From positions 500,001 to 564,000 of the forward strand of contig CAUYUJ010020549.1 in the NCBI GenBank assembly GCA_963575745.1: a stretch of DNA of 64,000 nt, given 5' to 3'. Shown here piece after piece: positions 1-11,330 of this stretch. The DNA comes from Prorocentrum cordatum (taxonomy: Eukaryota; Sar; Dinophyceae; Prorocentrales; Prorocentraceae). How positions within the stretch are numbered: the first letter of the stretch is position 1; every line of letters begins with the position of its first letter. The position numbers and the translations under genes were made by a program. The notes below the pieces were generated by a model. It saw only the letters and a list, made by a program, of their open reading frames with translations, ran no database searches and was not told where the DNA came from.

Positions 1-314
1 GTTGTTGTTGTTGTTGTTATTACTGCTGCTGTTGTTGTTGCGATTGCTGCTGCGGTTTGTGCTGCTGATGTTGATGTTATGGTTGTTGTTGCTGTTGCTG
101 CTGCTGTTGTTGTTGTTGTTGCTGTTGTCGTTGTTGCTGTTGTTATTGTTGGTGTTATTGTGGTTGTTGTTGTTGCTGCTGCTGCTGTTGTTTGTGTGTT
201 TAGTGTTGTTGTTGCTGTTGTTGTTGTTGGCGATGTTGTGTTTTGTTGTTGTGTTGGTTGTTGTTGTTGTTGTTGCTTGTGTGTTGTTGTTGCTACTGCT
301 GGCGCTGTTGTTGT
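1..314. repeat. Degenerate TTG/GTT-rich microsatellite
   Basis: Almost every triplet is TTG, CTG or a one-base variant, so all plus frames read as poly-Leu, poly-Val or poly-Cys. I regard this as a decayed trinucleotide repeat and not as coding sequence. It runs off the left edge of the window. Confidence 0.9.
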
Positions 315-639
315 TATCCAATCGCTTCGCTCAGTCCGCCGGCCCATTTTTGGGCACTGCTGCGTCGACTGGCCGAGTGGTCGTTGGCGGTGTTGAGCTG
401 CAGGGGCGTCGGCTGTTTTCTGATGCGTTGCGTGGAGCATGATGCCAGGGCGATTCGTTTGGATTTCTCGGGAGTTGTCAGGGGAATCGGTCGCTTTTCG
501 CGGGGCGGCTTGTTGTGTGGTGTTTTGTTGGACTTCGGGTGCCTTCGTGGGGGTTTGCTGGTCGTGGATGCTTACTCTGGGGCTTGATGGGGCGCATGGG
601 GCATTTGATGTGGCGGTGTTGGGGTCTCCTGGCAGGTGT
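315..639. other. Single-copy DNA, no gene seen
   Basis: The repeat stops abruptly at about 314. The stretch to about 640 is GC-rich and not obviously repetitive. Open frames here are short and start inside the neighbouring repeat. I see no conserved motif. Confidence 0.5.
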
Positions 640-1225
640 CGCGGAAGCCTTTTGGAAACATGTTTGAAGCTTCTTGAGGCCTCGTCAGGGCCATTTGGGT
701 GCCCTGGGGGCCTGAGTCTGGGCCTCTCGGGGGCTTCTTGGCGCTTCTGGGTGCTTCTTGGGAGCCTGCTGGTAGTCTCGGAGAGGCATCTGGGGTCGGA
801 AAGCTTCAAATGTCATTTCGAGTTCCCTCTCTGGGGGCGTCTTGGGCCGTCTTGGAGCCCTCTTGGGTCGTCTTGGAGCCCTCTTGAGCCCTCTTGGGCG
901 CATCTTGCGGGCACGTTGGGCCATCTTGGGGCGATCTTGGGGGGCTCTTGGGCATGACGCTGTGAACCTCCGAACGTCGTCCATGCCAGAAATATGCGCC
1001 TACCAATGGGAATGAGATGCGCTTTGCTTGTTGGGACTCTCTCGGAGGGCCTTTGGACGCTCTGTTGGAGCTTCTCGGCGGCGTCTAGGGCCGTCTGGAG
1101 ACCATCATGGGCGTCTTGGGGCAATCCTTCGGCGACTCGGGGCCCCTTGGACCGTCTCGGGGGCGTCTCGGAGCCTTCTTGGCGCGTTCCTGGAGCGCTC
1201 TGGGAGTCCTGGAAGGCAGCGCCGA
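640..1225. repeat. Degenerate CTTGGGxCC array (first of a dispersed family)
   Basis: Two blocks (about 640-955 and 1030-1220) are built from 10-20 base units such as CTTGGGCCGTCTTGGAGCC. The same vocabulary recurs at 25.4-26.6, 28.1-28.9 and 60.07-60.33 kb, and inverted at 29.87-29.99 kb. Frames read Leu/Gly/Ser/Trp-rich on plus and Pro/Arg/Gln-rich on minus, as expected of a simple repeat. Confidence 0.75.
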
Positions 1226-1380
1226 GGAGGAAAACCATCTCTGAGCCGCACTGGCCGGGACCTGCTCGGGGTACTTCTCGTCCGGGCGCTCCCAGAAGCT
1301 GCCCCGCTCGCGCGAACTAGAATATATTGTTCACCAGTCGCTGGAGATCTTAGCGCGCCTCTGGCCCGTTGGGCCGGAGA
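1226..1380. other. Short non-repetitive spacer
   Basis: This lies between the CTTGG array and the next microsatellite. No gene or site is recognised. Confidence 0.4.
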
Positions 1381-2021
<641 letters not shown>

Positions 2022-2770
2022 ACATTGTTTATTCTAAAGAATAATTATTGTTGGGCCCCCTGGTGCGCGCCCCCCCTGCGCCGCCTAGGCCGCAGCTACA
2101 TTTTCATCATTTTCGTGAGGAAGCCTCAGAAAAGAGGGTGTGTACAGGATCCGGTTGTTTTGTTGTAATCCGCTTTCCCTTGCAAAAAACAATAGAAAAT
2201 GACATTTCTTGTTCTAATATAATCAAATTTCAAGAATCCCTTGCAAAAAATAAGGTAAAGTGGACATTCGCGCGCGCAAGACGAAATCCTTCCAAAACCT
2301 TAGTGTTCGCAGCGATTTTAACATAAAAACATCAAAAAACCAATGGTTTTTCAACAAAAAATTGTCAAAATCTCATCCCGCGCGCTCTTGCGGATTCGTA
2401 GGAAACCCAACACTTTTTAAACATTTCTGTCAAACGGGCTTTTGCGAGCAACTTTTTCGAACTTCTGCGACAACGGTTGCGCACCTGCCAGGGCCATCAT
2501 CCCTGTCAAATAATACCATGCGGGACACATTCGTTTTTTCTGTGGGTGTACGAACGTAGGCTTAACAACTTCTGTGGGTGTGTACTCCACGCCAGTGTAG
2601 TAGCCACGGTCGTCCGCAGGCCACGAAGTGAAGTGTCCGAACGTCATAGGGCGGGAAGCTGGGTGTGGGTGGTGGCGAAGAGTCGTGTGGATATTTGGTA
2701 GAGCTTGCACTGCCCCCCCACAAAGTGGGGGTATTGGCTGGCGTCGCATGAAAACCCTGGCACTGCTGAG
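2022..2770. other. AT-richer spacer; starts with a module seen twice more
   Basis: The first 40 bases (ending AATTATTGTTGGGCCCCC) match the starts of the modules at 2804 and 3826. The rest is locally AT-richer with no supported coding region. A 6-bp stem, CCCCCA-caaag-TGGGGG, sits at 2715-2731. Confidence 0.5.
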
Positions 2771-2801
<31 letters not shown>

Positions 2802-2803
2802 TT
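2771..2803. repeat. (TTG)n microsatellite
   Basis: About eleven TTG triplets immediately precede the 2804 module, in the position held by other TTG tracts at 2006-2021 and 3781-3825. Confidence 0.95.
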
Positions 2804-2954
2804 GAATTCTCATGTCGGAAGAGTAATTATTGTTGATGCCCCCCACCAGTACATACAGTTTTTCTTAATCAAAGTGTGCCCCTCGACGCTCGCAGCATGT
2901 TTTTCAACAGGGAAAATCTTGATCCTCAAACTGGGCCCCTGGCCCCCGGGTTGC

Positions 2955-3165
2955 AACAACAACGGCTCCCGCTTGAGACCTCCTTGCAATTTAGCCAGGA
3001 CCCCCGCTCCCGCCCGAGACTTCCTCGCATTTTATTCAGGAATCGCGCTCTCGCTTGGGACTTCCCTACAACTTATTCAGGAATCGCTCTCCCGGCGCTC
3101 TGGAGTCGCGCTCTCGCTGGAGACTTGCTTGCAACTTACTGAAGAAGCCTTACGTTGAAATTTCC
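2955..3165. repeat. About 50-bp GGCTCCCGCTTGAGAC repeats
   Basis: Four to five imperfect copies of a unit carrying CGCTCTCGCTTGGGACTTCC and a CAATTTA/ACTTATTCAGGAA tail. Similar copies are at 3990-4140. Its reverse complement is part of the 159-bp satellite at 31.8-33.8 kb. Confidence 0.7.
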
Positions 3166-3215
3166 TGCAATTTGCCTAAGCGCCGCGCTCCCGACACGCA
3201 GGCACCCATGAGTCG

Positions 3216-3465
3216 CGCCCGTTGTGGCCCCATGTGCATTCCCTTCGTGGCCCCGCTGTTGCCATTTGTGTTCCCGTCACTGTCCTACGTGGCCCAGTTG
3301 CTACCCTCAGTGGCCACATAGTTGCCTTCTGTGGCCCCGCATTATCTGCCCTTCGTGGCCCCCGCTCATTCGCGCTCTTCGTGGCCCCAAACGCATTCCT
3401 TTCGTGTCCCCGCTGTCGCCCTTCGTGGCCTACTTCGTGCCCTTCGTGGCCCTGCTGTCGTTCTG
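3216..3465. repeat. About 24-bp TTCGTGGCCCCGCTG tandem repeat
   Basis: Roughly ten imperfect units with the core TTCGTGGCCCCGCTGTTGCC. This block exists only in copy I of the duplicated module and explains part of its extra length. Confidence 0.7.
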
Positions 3466-3475
3466 TCTCGCTTTC

Positions 3476-3641
3476 GCTCGTCGTCGCCGTCGTCGTCGTC
3501 GTCGCCGTCGTCTTCGTCGTCGTCGTCGTCGTGGTCGGTCCTCTGTCCGTCCCTCTTGGGGTCGGGTCGACGGTCCGCGGCCGCCCCGCCGATCAGCGCT
3601 GCCGCTGGCCAGGCCGACGGTCCGCGGCCGCCCCGCCGCTT
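3476..3641. repeat. (CGT)n tract and a 47-bp duplication
   Basis: CGT/CGC triplets fill 3476-3535. Two copies of GACGGTCCGCGGCCGCCCCG start at 3569 and 3616, a 47-base period. Confidence 0.85.
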
Positions 3642-3780
3642 GCCGGGGCCCGGCCTGCAGGGAAGAAAGGTATACCCCCCAAAAGGGGTTCGATCGAAGA
3701 CGAAGAGGGCGCGTATCGAGGTTTTGGGAAATACGCGTTATTCGACACTCGAGCATGTAAGGGCGAACAGTCTTAAAATT

Positions 3781-3783
3781 GTT

Positions 3784-3825
<42 letters not shown>
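3781..3825. repeat. (TTG)n microsatellite between the two modules
   Basis: A run of TTG triplets with a few variants separates module copy I from copy II. Confidence 0.9.
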
Positions 3826-3827
<2 letters not shown>

Positions 3828-4620
3828 GTTCTCACTCCTGAAAACTAATTATTGTTGGTCCCCCCGTCCGGTGCACATTGTTTTTGTTTTGATTGAAGTG
3901 CGCTTCCTGGGGCTCGCACCCAGTTTTTTTTGTATCCGGGGAAGTCTTGAGGGTCAAATTGCGTTGTGGGCCCTTGGTTTACAACAGCAGCGGCTCCCGC
4001 CTGATACTTACTCACAATTGATTGAAGAATCGGGCTCTCGCTTAGGACTTCCTTGCAATTTACCGGATCGCGGCTCCCGCTTGATACTTCCTCACAATGT
4101 ATTGAAGAATCGCGTTTTCACTTGGGGCTTCCGCCCTCCTCCCGACGCTGTTGCATTTCTCATTATCCTTCCGCCCCACTCTCCCAACATCCCGCTTCTG
4201 TTCAGGGTTCTACGAAATTTGTTTCAGACACCAGTTCGCAGCTGTACGTCCCCCCGTGGGGGTATCCACGTTTTTTGTTTGTTGCAAGGGGGTGGTACGT
4301 GGCGCTGTTTATGGTGCGACCCATGGCGAAACTGATTGTTAACCTGTGTTGGAGTGGCTGGCGCAAGCTGAATCGCCACTCGCAGCGCAAATCGTCGTCC
4401 TCCCTCCTTCTTCCCCTCCCCTCCCTTCCTCCGATCCCTTCGTCCTCATTCTACCCCGTTATCTGTTACCCTTCGGCTTCAAGGGCTTCACCCCCACGCT
4501 TGGCAGGGAATGAGTATAACCCCCAAAGGGGGGTACGATCGGGCGGGTACCCAGGGTTTGGGATATGCATATTGAATGACACGCGATCAGATAAGAGCGG
4601 ACAGTATTTAAATCAGTGTT
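3826..4620. repeat. Tandem module, copy II
   Basis: The start (GAGTTCTCACTCCTGAAAAC then TAATTATTGTTG), the GGCTCCCGCCTGATACTT repeats (3990-4140) and the end block (ATAACCCCCAAAGGGGGG, then AGAGCGGACAGT) match copy I. The middle, 4140-4500, is unrelated to copy I. No coding evidence. Confidence 0.65.
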
Positions 4621-5580
<960 letters not shown>

Positions 5581-6022
5581 TTCCTTTTTGTGTCTTTGCA
5601 GCCTTGAGCGGTCCTATGTAGACACCCATGCCGTCGATATGGGTAGGAAGGTCGTAGAGCCTGTTAATTTATTGCTTGGGGCATGGCGGGCGTCATGGCC
5701 TCCGCTCCCCCCCCCCAGTGACGTAACGCTCCTCCCCCCACTGCGGTCCGGGCACTGCCGCCGTGCGCATTGGGATCCGGGTAGGTGTCCGCGTAGGTAT
5801 CCGCATAGTAGTCTGGTCCGCAGTCGTCGTCGTCGTCGTCGTCGGCCATCGTCGTCGCTCGTGGTTCGTCGCTCGTCACTTATCGTCATCGTTTGCGCGG
5901 GCGCGGTTGGAGCCTGTTTATTTTTTCGGGCCGATGACGGCAATCATCTGGGGGGGGAGGGGGTCGATGACGTCACTGCTCACGCTGGCGGCGTTTGGGA
6001 ATGCTTCGGGATGACGGAGGAC
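5581..6022. other. Single-copy spacer with a small CGT tract
   Basis: Contains a short CGT run (about 5822-5846) and C-rich patches. A similar CGT run and GCGCGGGCGCGG motif lie in the same orientation just past the fold-back repeat (7098-7145). No gene recognised. Confidence 0.4.
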
Positions 6023-7096
6023 GGGTAGCACCAGCATGTAGGTGGCGATTTGCACCACAACGTTCGTGTACACCACAGTGCCTGGGTGCACCACGGCGCT
6101 TGTGTACACCACACCGCCTATGTACACCGCAGCAGCCGCGTGCAACACAGCGTCAGTTTGTGCCACCGTGCCTGCGGGCACAATAGCTCTTGTGTGCACC
6201 ACAGCGCCTGCGTACACCACATCAGCCTTGTGCAACACAACACCAATGTACAGCACAATGTTTGCGTGCATTGCAGTGCCTGTGTGCACCACGGCGCCTG
6301 TGCGCACTACAGCAACCGTGTGCAACAGCACCACTGCTGAATGTAGAATGTTAGAACACACCCTTATGACAAAATGGATCGTTTGTGGATCTCACAGCAA
6401 ACAATATCAATGAATCCAGAACCGCTGTGGAACCTACGAGTGCTCCCGAGTCCGCCCGCATCACCCCAACTTATCCCATTGCGTCCAGGAGGATCCACTT
6501 AAATAGGCCGTCCGAGAACGAGGTGGACCGATTCAATCGACAATTTTGCGGTGCACGTTGAGATGCGCACGTACCCTGTAAAGCCAAGCCGCACGACAGG
6601 GAGTAAGGAGGAGGAGGAAGAGGAAAAAGGGGAGGAGGAGGAAGGGGAGGTGGAAGGGGAGGAGGAGGGAGGAGGGAAGAACGTCGCATCCAATTATCAA
6701 AATTGTCCTGGCGTGGCGTTCCATGTTCCGCAGCAGATCCTCACGAACATGCTCCTTCTACTTGTCCTATGAACGCCGGCGCTGTGGTGTACACCAGCGA
6801 TGCGTTTCACGCGGATGCTGTGGTGTACACAAGCGTTGTGGCGTGCACGGGCGCTGCGGTGCACGTTAGCACTGTGGTGTACACAGGCGTTGTGTTGCAC
6901 GTGGTGGTTGCGGTGTACACAAGTACACTGGCGCTGCAACGTACGCAAACACACCCTGGTGTACCCAGGTGTTGCGTTGCACACGGTTGTTGCGGTGTAC
7001 GCAGGCGCTGTGGTGTGCGCGCGCGTTGTGGCGCACGCGAGCGCTGTGGTGTACACATGCGCAGTGGGGCAGATCGCCACCTACATGCTGCTGGCG
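6023..7096. repeat. Large fold-back element with 24-bp-repeat arms
   Basis: The left arm (about 6029-6335) is a 24-bp-period array around GTGTACACCACAGCGCCT. The right arm (about 6777-7095) is its reverse complement (AGGCGCTGTGGTGTACAC). The outer ends match best: AGCATGTAGGTGGCGATTTG at 6033 pairs with CAGATCGCCACCTACATGCT at 7071. About 440 bases of non-palindromic DNA lie between. Each unit also carries the self-complementary GTGTACAC. Both arms give open frames with an 8-residue period (VYTT- and VHHS-like), which I take as by-products. This resembles a fold-back transposon or an inverted satellite. Confidence 0.75.
6598..6682. repeat. GGA purine tract inside the fold-back loop
   Basis: A strand-asymmetric GGAGGAGGAAG tract lies in the centre of the fold-back element. 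It is similar to other GGA tracts in the window. Confidence 0.85.
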
Positions 7097-8215
7097 TCGT
7101 CGTCGTCGTCGCTCGTCGCTCGTCGTGCGCGCGGGCGCGGCTGTGGTGCCGGAGCCACACGGCGGGGCAGGGGCGTCACGTCATACCCCCCCCGCCCCCC
7201 CCCCCCCATGACGCCCGTCATCGCCGAACATACGAAACGCGCTCGTAGCTGGAGTCGGGCTTAAGGTGGCCCGAGGCTACAAAGTGTCGTGAGGGCCTGG
7301 GCATGGGGCTCTCTGGATGGGCCTCTATTTCAACTTGAGACCAGCCTGAGATCAGGAGGAGCCGTGAACGAGTTATCGTGTCGTTGGTTGGACAGCGTCG
7401 GATCGGGACCGCAGCGCGCGTTGTGCGCTGAGGTGCGCCAGCGCCCCTCAGGCCGAACCCCGCCCCCGCTGTTGTCGCACGCCCCCGCCTTTGTTGTAGA
7501 ACGGTGCGGGCAGCAAGAGGACCGAGGGAAGATGCAGGGAGGATCGAGGATGGTCAATGAGTAAGCGTGGAGGGGGATTAGGGATCGCCTGACCCCTCCC
7601 GCCGCTGCTAGGCCTGAAAGCCCTTTTCAGGTTTATTGTAACCTGGACACGTGCCACTCGAACTTCGAGTCGGCCGTTTAGGACTTGACGGAGCCTTTCT
7701 GAACTTCTGCTGCAACGGACAACGTTCCCCTTTGGCATGGCTCTCCTGCATTCAAACTGCAGGGCAGCCGTGTTGCAGCTTTTGGAACGATCGTTGTCGG
7801 GGTGGTGGTCGCCGTGGAACAAGAGTCCTTTCGAAGGTCTCGTGGGCCAACAGCACGCTAGTCCTGACGGATGCGACCGAATGTGCAGCGTTCGGATACC
7901 GAATTGTTCGTGCGTTCCTTCGGCCGCCTTCCTGGGTAATTGCAGCGGTGCGGATCTGCCACTACAATGGCTCGGTAATAGCGTCCTGGAGGAACTTCTG
8001 TTCTTGCCGTGCCACAGCCGTTGAGAGCGTTACACCGAAGAAGACAAACCGACATAAACCTAAACCTTCGACGTTCTGCGCAGATTCCTTGGACCTGCGC
8101 TGGGATACCATGGCGGCGCCTCGGCGCCGCCCCTGACACGCTCCGCGCGCCAGGAAGGGAGGTCTAGCTCAGATCCAAGAAATCCTCGCGGATTGCCAAA
8201 AGTTATAGTTATGCG
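7097..8215. other. CGT run, then single-copy DNA; no supported gene
   Basis: CGT triplets (7098-7125) and a C-run (about 7185-7208) are followed by about 1 kb without strong repeats. The longest plus frame (7651-8136) has no recognisable domain and overlaps short repeats near its 3' end. Confidence 0.4.
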
Positions 8216-8216
8216 G

Positions 8217-8293
<77 letters not shown>
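8216..8293. repeat. (TTG)26 microsatellite
   Basis: An uninterrupted TTG run embedded in the 7988-8700 repeat cluster. Confidence 0.98.
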
Positions 8294-8486
8294 CCATTCT
8301 AATAGATTCCGTTGTGTCCACGTCAGGGCAGCCACATACAGGGCATTTCCATGACGACAGCCACGAAAAAGGGTATGTCCTGCGAGGATTGCTCAAGCTG
8401 TCCCGGAGGAACCTCCGTTCCTGCCGTGACGCAGCCGTTGAGACCGTTGCAATAGATTCCGCTGTGTCCACGTTCGTGGGAAATCA

Positions 8487-8610
8487 GGGGGTACTGATAC
8501 CGCTACTCCCCGGACCTCTCCCTGAGTGCGTTCTAGCCAGAATCTCGAGGCGAATCCAGCCGTGGCGACGAGGGCCTCCCAGGAGGCCCCAAAAGAGCGA
8601 GAACGAGGCA
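8487..8610 (-). repeat. Dispersed ~125-bp repeat, copy 1 (inverted)
   Basis: The reverse complement of this segment matches 9526-9652 and 11137-11266. Shared landmarks are GCCGACGCTGGC(T/C)TCGCCTCG, a CTCTTGGTCAGAA-like stretch, and GGAGAGGTCC(A/G)GGGAGTA. Coordinates are my estimate of the alignable region. Confidence 0.75.
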
Positions 8611-8744
8611 AGGACAGGGTTTCAATCGTCTCCGCCATGCCCCGTTGGGGCGGCCACATGCAGGGCCCCTCCACGGCGGCAGCCACGGAAGAAGCGGCAC
8701 GCTTTGCAGGCATCTGCTTGTTCACGGCGGTTCGGGCAGGGCTG

Positions 8745-8925
8745 CGGAGAATCGGGCGAAGAGACTTGTGCACATGCACCGATGCCGGCAAGGCCCGTCC
8801 TTGACCCAGGATCGGTGCAGATACCTTCCTGGCCAAGGTAGCGGGCGTATGCACGGATCCTGGGCTCAGGATGGGCCTGGCCAGAGTCGGTGCAAGTGCA
8901 TAGTTCTCTTTCCTCCAGAGAAGCC
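8745..8925. repeat. Fold-back repeat with ~75-bp arms
   Basis: The segment 8745-8823 (ATGCACCGATGCC...GACCCAGGATCGGTGCA) pairs with the reverse complement of 8846-8925 (TGCACGGATCCTGGGCTC...GTCGGTGCAAGTGCAT), with about 22 bases between. Both arms encode a CTCTD-like string when read towards the centre, as expected for inverted copies. Confidence 0.7.
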
Positions 8926-9066
8926 AGCCCCACGGTAGGTTCATGCGGCAATGGCGCGTTGGCGACGCTGGCGAAGGCGTTCAAGGCTGACCCTGTGTTG
9001 AAAGCCCATTTTGTTTGTTGACCCTGGCATCGCGATCTGCGTCAGGGGCGCGTCCGATGTTCACAC
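8926..9066. other. Short spacer, nothing recognised
   Basis: Non-repetitive DNA between the fold-back repeat and the GAT microsatellite. Confidence 0.4.
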
Positions 9067-9207
9067 GCAAGATGATGATGAAGCTGATGCGAATGCTGAT
9101 GATGATGCTGATGCTGATGTTGGTGATGATGGTGATGCTGATGATGGTGATGATGATGTTGATGATGATGGTGATGGTGGTGGTGATGATGATGGTGATG
9201 GTGATAG

Positions 9208-9239
<32 letters not shown>

Positions 9240-9277
9240 ATGAGAATGATGCTGCTGATGCTGCTGCTGATGCTGCT

Positions 9278-9330
<53 letters not shown>
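9067..9330. repeat. (GAT/GCT)n microsatellite
   Basis: GATGAT with GCT and GGT variants, ending in a pure GAT run (9289-9330). All frames are low-complexity (poly-Asp, poly-Met, poly-His). Confidence 0.97.
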
Positions 9331-9332
<2 letters not shown>

Positions 9333-9525
9333 CGAGATAAGCGGCCAGACAAAACTGGAAGGGGATGGCTTCATATATGATCGCCTCTGAGCTCTACTCC
9401 CTCGCAGAGATGCGTACGTACGCCCCCCCCCTCGTTGCCGTTGCGTCCGCTTCCCCAGGGTCGATGTCGCTGAACCAGCACAGCTTTTCGAATTAGGAAC
9501 ATGTGCCCATACCGCTTCCCTGCCC

Positions 9526-9652
9526 TCGTCTTCGCCCTTTTGGGCCTACCAGGAGGCCTTCATCGCCGACGCTGGCCTCGCCTCGAAACTCTTGGTCAGA
9601 ACGCACCCGTGGAGAGGTCCAGGGAGTAGCGTATCGGTACCTGCTGGTTTCC
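9526..9652 (+). repeat. Dispersed ~125-bp repeat, copy 2
   Basis: Matches 11137-11266 directly and 8487-8610 as reverse complement. It is followed within 20 bases by a GGA tract, as copy 3 is. Confidence 0.75.
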
Positions 9653-9665
9653 CTAGAGCAGAAAG

Positions 9666-9735
9666 GAGCAGGATAAGGAGGATAACGAGGAGGAGGAGGA
9701 GGAGGAGGAGGAGAAGGAGGAGGAGGAGGAGGATA
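9666..9735. repeat. (AGG)n tract
   Basis: A purine-only AGG/GGA tract directly downstream of dispersed repeat copy 2. Confidence 0.9.
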
Positions 9736-9739
9736 AGGT

Positions 9740-10534
9740 GCAGTCTTCCGACGTGTTTTGAACGCGTATGGGTCGGCACCCGCTTTGACGTTTTCAAGTT
9801 GCGTGCCAGGGGCCAGCCCCTTGAGAGAAGCAGCTGGTGAGCTGCCCGCGCAGCGTAAGCGTCGGCAGGCACTTGCCCAGCGGCCGCTCGCGGAGGCCCA
9901 ACGGCCCGGCACGACCTGCCCGAAGACGGCGGCCGACGGAGCCGCCGTCGGGCCGACCCCAACCGGGCCAGACGGGTTTTTGGGGACGGGCGCGGCCAGC
10001 TCCCCCCGCAATGTCTGGACGAGCCGAGGGGGGCGAGGCTGCCGCCGCGAGGCGAGGCGCCAGCTCTTCCCAGGCTGGGCGCGGCCGGCTCCCCCCCTAC
10101 GGTGCCCGGGCAGCAGGCTGCCGTCGGGCGCCGGCTTAGCTCTGCCAGCTCCCGACCACGCTTCGGGGAGGAGGGAGGAGGGAAGAGGAGGAGGGAGGAG
10201 GAGTGAGGAGGATACCCCCACGCCCAACCCTTCTTCTCCAAGGATTGTGCCAGTATGTGGTACCTCCCTCCCTCTCTCCTTCCCTTCCTGCCCCTTGGGC
10301 AACCAAACTCGGCGGCTCCCGGGAGCTTGCCAGTGCCTCCCAATCGCGCGCGGCCATCGCGCGGCCTGGACGGCGTCGGAGGAAGGAGATAATAAGCCTC
10401 TGATTCAGATCATCGAGAGGCGGCTCCCCAAGGGTTGAGCTGAAAGGCTACTACTCTTCCGCAGCAGTCGCGCACCAACCACTTCTCCATCTCCCTGTTG
10501 TGCTCTCTTTTCTTCTAGGCCTACCAAATGGGGT
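9740..10534. other. GC-rich DNA open in several frames; no supported gene
   Basis: Frames of 220-270 codons are open on both strands, but none has a recognisable domain and both include low-complexity Pro/Arg/Gly runs. A second GGA tract lies at 10155-10203. I do not call a gene. Confidence 0.4.
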
Positions 10535-10665
10535 CCGAGTAGATGGGATCGAAGGATCGCTGCGCATCGCCGATGCATTTGCGCTGCGGATCGATGTGGA
10601 GCCCAAGTTTCTCCGCGCCAACGTCGCCGATGCATCGCCAACGTTGCATCGGCGATGCATCGGCA
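10535..10665. repeat. GCATCGCCGATGCAT direct repeats ending in a perfect hairpin
   Basis: Several copies of CGATGCAT-type words lead to a perfect 14-bp inverted repeat: GCCGATGCATCGCC (10626-10639) and GGCGATGCATCGGC (10651-10664), separated by an 11-base loop containing AACGTT. Confidence 0.8.
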
Positions 10666-11136
10666 ATTCGGCGCGACCTCATCTATTCGGACCCAATGTT
10701 GGAGGCCTTTCTTTTTGCCGTTTACATTTGCTCCGTTCCTCTTTCGCTCCTCAACCGCCCTATAATTGCAAATGGCTGCCATCCTGCAGTTCGACATCAT
10801 CCCACCTGTTTGGTTTCCTCTTTCTGCTGAGGATACATATCTTCAGACTGGAGCCGCTCCTCTGTGCCATGTGGGCCGTTCCATCTTAATTCTCCTCTAT
10901 CGCCTTCCTTGCTTCTTGTGGTCCTGCTCTTGCACGCTGCTGTCGCTCGTGTTTCGTCCTTGCCAGACCAAGAAGGCGTACACAACGCCCGCGGCGCCCC
11001 CGCCAGGCCCGCTCTGTTCCGGAGGCAGGGCCGGCGGGGCTGCGCCACCGATGGCGCCGACCTGCGCCATAGGCGATTGTGGCGCTGGGGCAACACCGAG
11101 GCGGGCGCCCTGCGAGGACGAGGGGGGGGTCAGAGC
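10666..11136. other. Single-copy spacer, no gene seen
   Basis: Mixed-composition DNA with only short or unsupported frames. Confidence 0.4.
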
Positions 11137-11330
11137 GATCGTTTTCCACTGTTGGGGGCCTTCTGGGAGGCCCTCGTCGCCGACGCTGGCTTCGCCTCGA
11201 ATCTCTGGTCAGAATGCACCCCTGGAGAGGTCCGGGGAGTACCGGTGTCGGTACCTGTTGGTTTCCCCAGAGGGAGGAGGAGGAGGATGAGGAGGAGGAG
11301 GAGGAGGAGGAGGAGGAGGAGGAGGAGGTT
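11137..11330 (+). repeat. Dispersed ~125-bp repeat, copy 3, plus GGA tract
   Basis: Bases 11137-11266 match copies 1 and 2 (GTCGCCGACGCTGGCTTCGC; GGAGAGGTCCGGGGAGTACC). A GGA/GAG tract follows at 11267-11330. Confidence 0.75.

Larger units (their letters stand above)
2804..3780. repeat. Tandem module, copy I
   Basis: It begins GAATTCTCATGTCGGAAGAG then TAATTATTGTTG and runs of C. It carries a short array of GGCTCCCGC units, and it ends with a block containing TACCCCCCAAAAGGGG and, about 80 bases on, GGGCGAACAGTCTTAAAA. The start, the GGCTCCCGC block and the end all reappear in order at 3826-4620, so this is a tandem duplication of about 0.8-1 kb with diverged middles. On the minus strand each copy would end in a (CAA)n tail, as some LINE/SINE elements do. 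I see no open frame with known domains. Confidence 0.7.
7988..8700. repeat. Cluster of short direct repeats
   Basis: A 44-base segment starting GGAGGAACTTCTGTTCTTGC at 7988 recurs at 8405. ATAGATTCCG(T/C)TGTGTCCACG is present near 8300 and 8451. A segment of about 50 bases with GCCACAT(A/G)CAGGGC at about 8325 recurs at about 8650. Together they show local segmental duplication. Confidence 0.7.
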
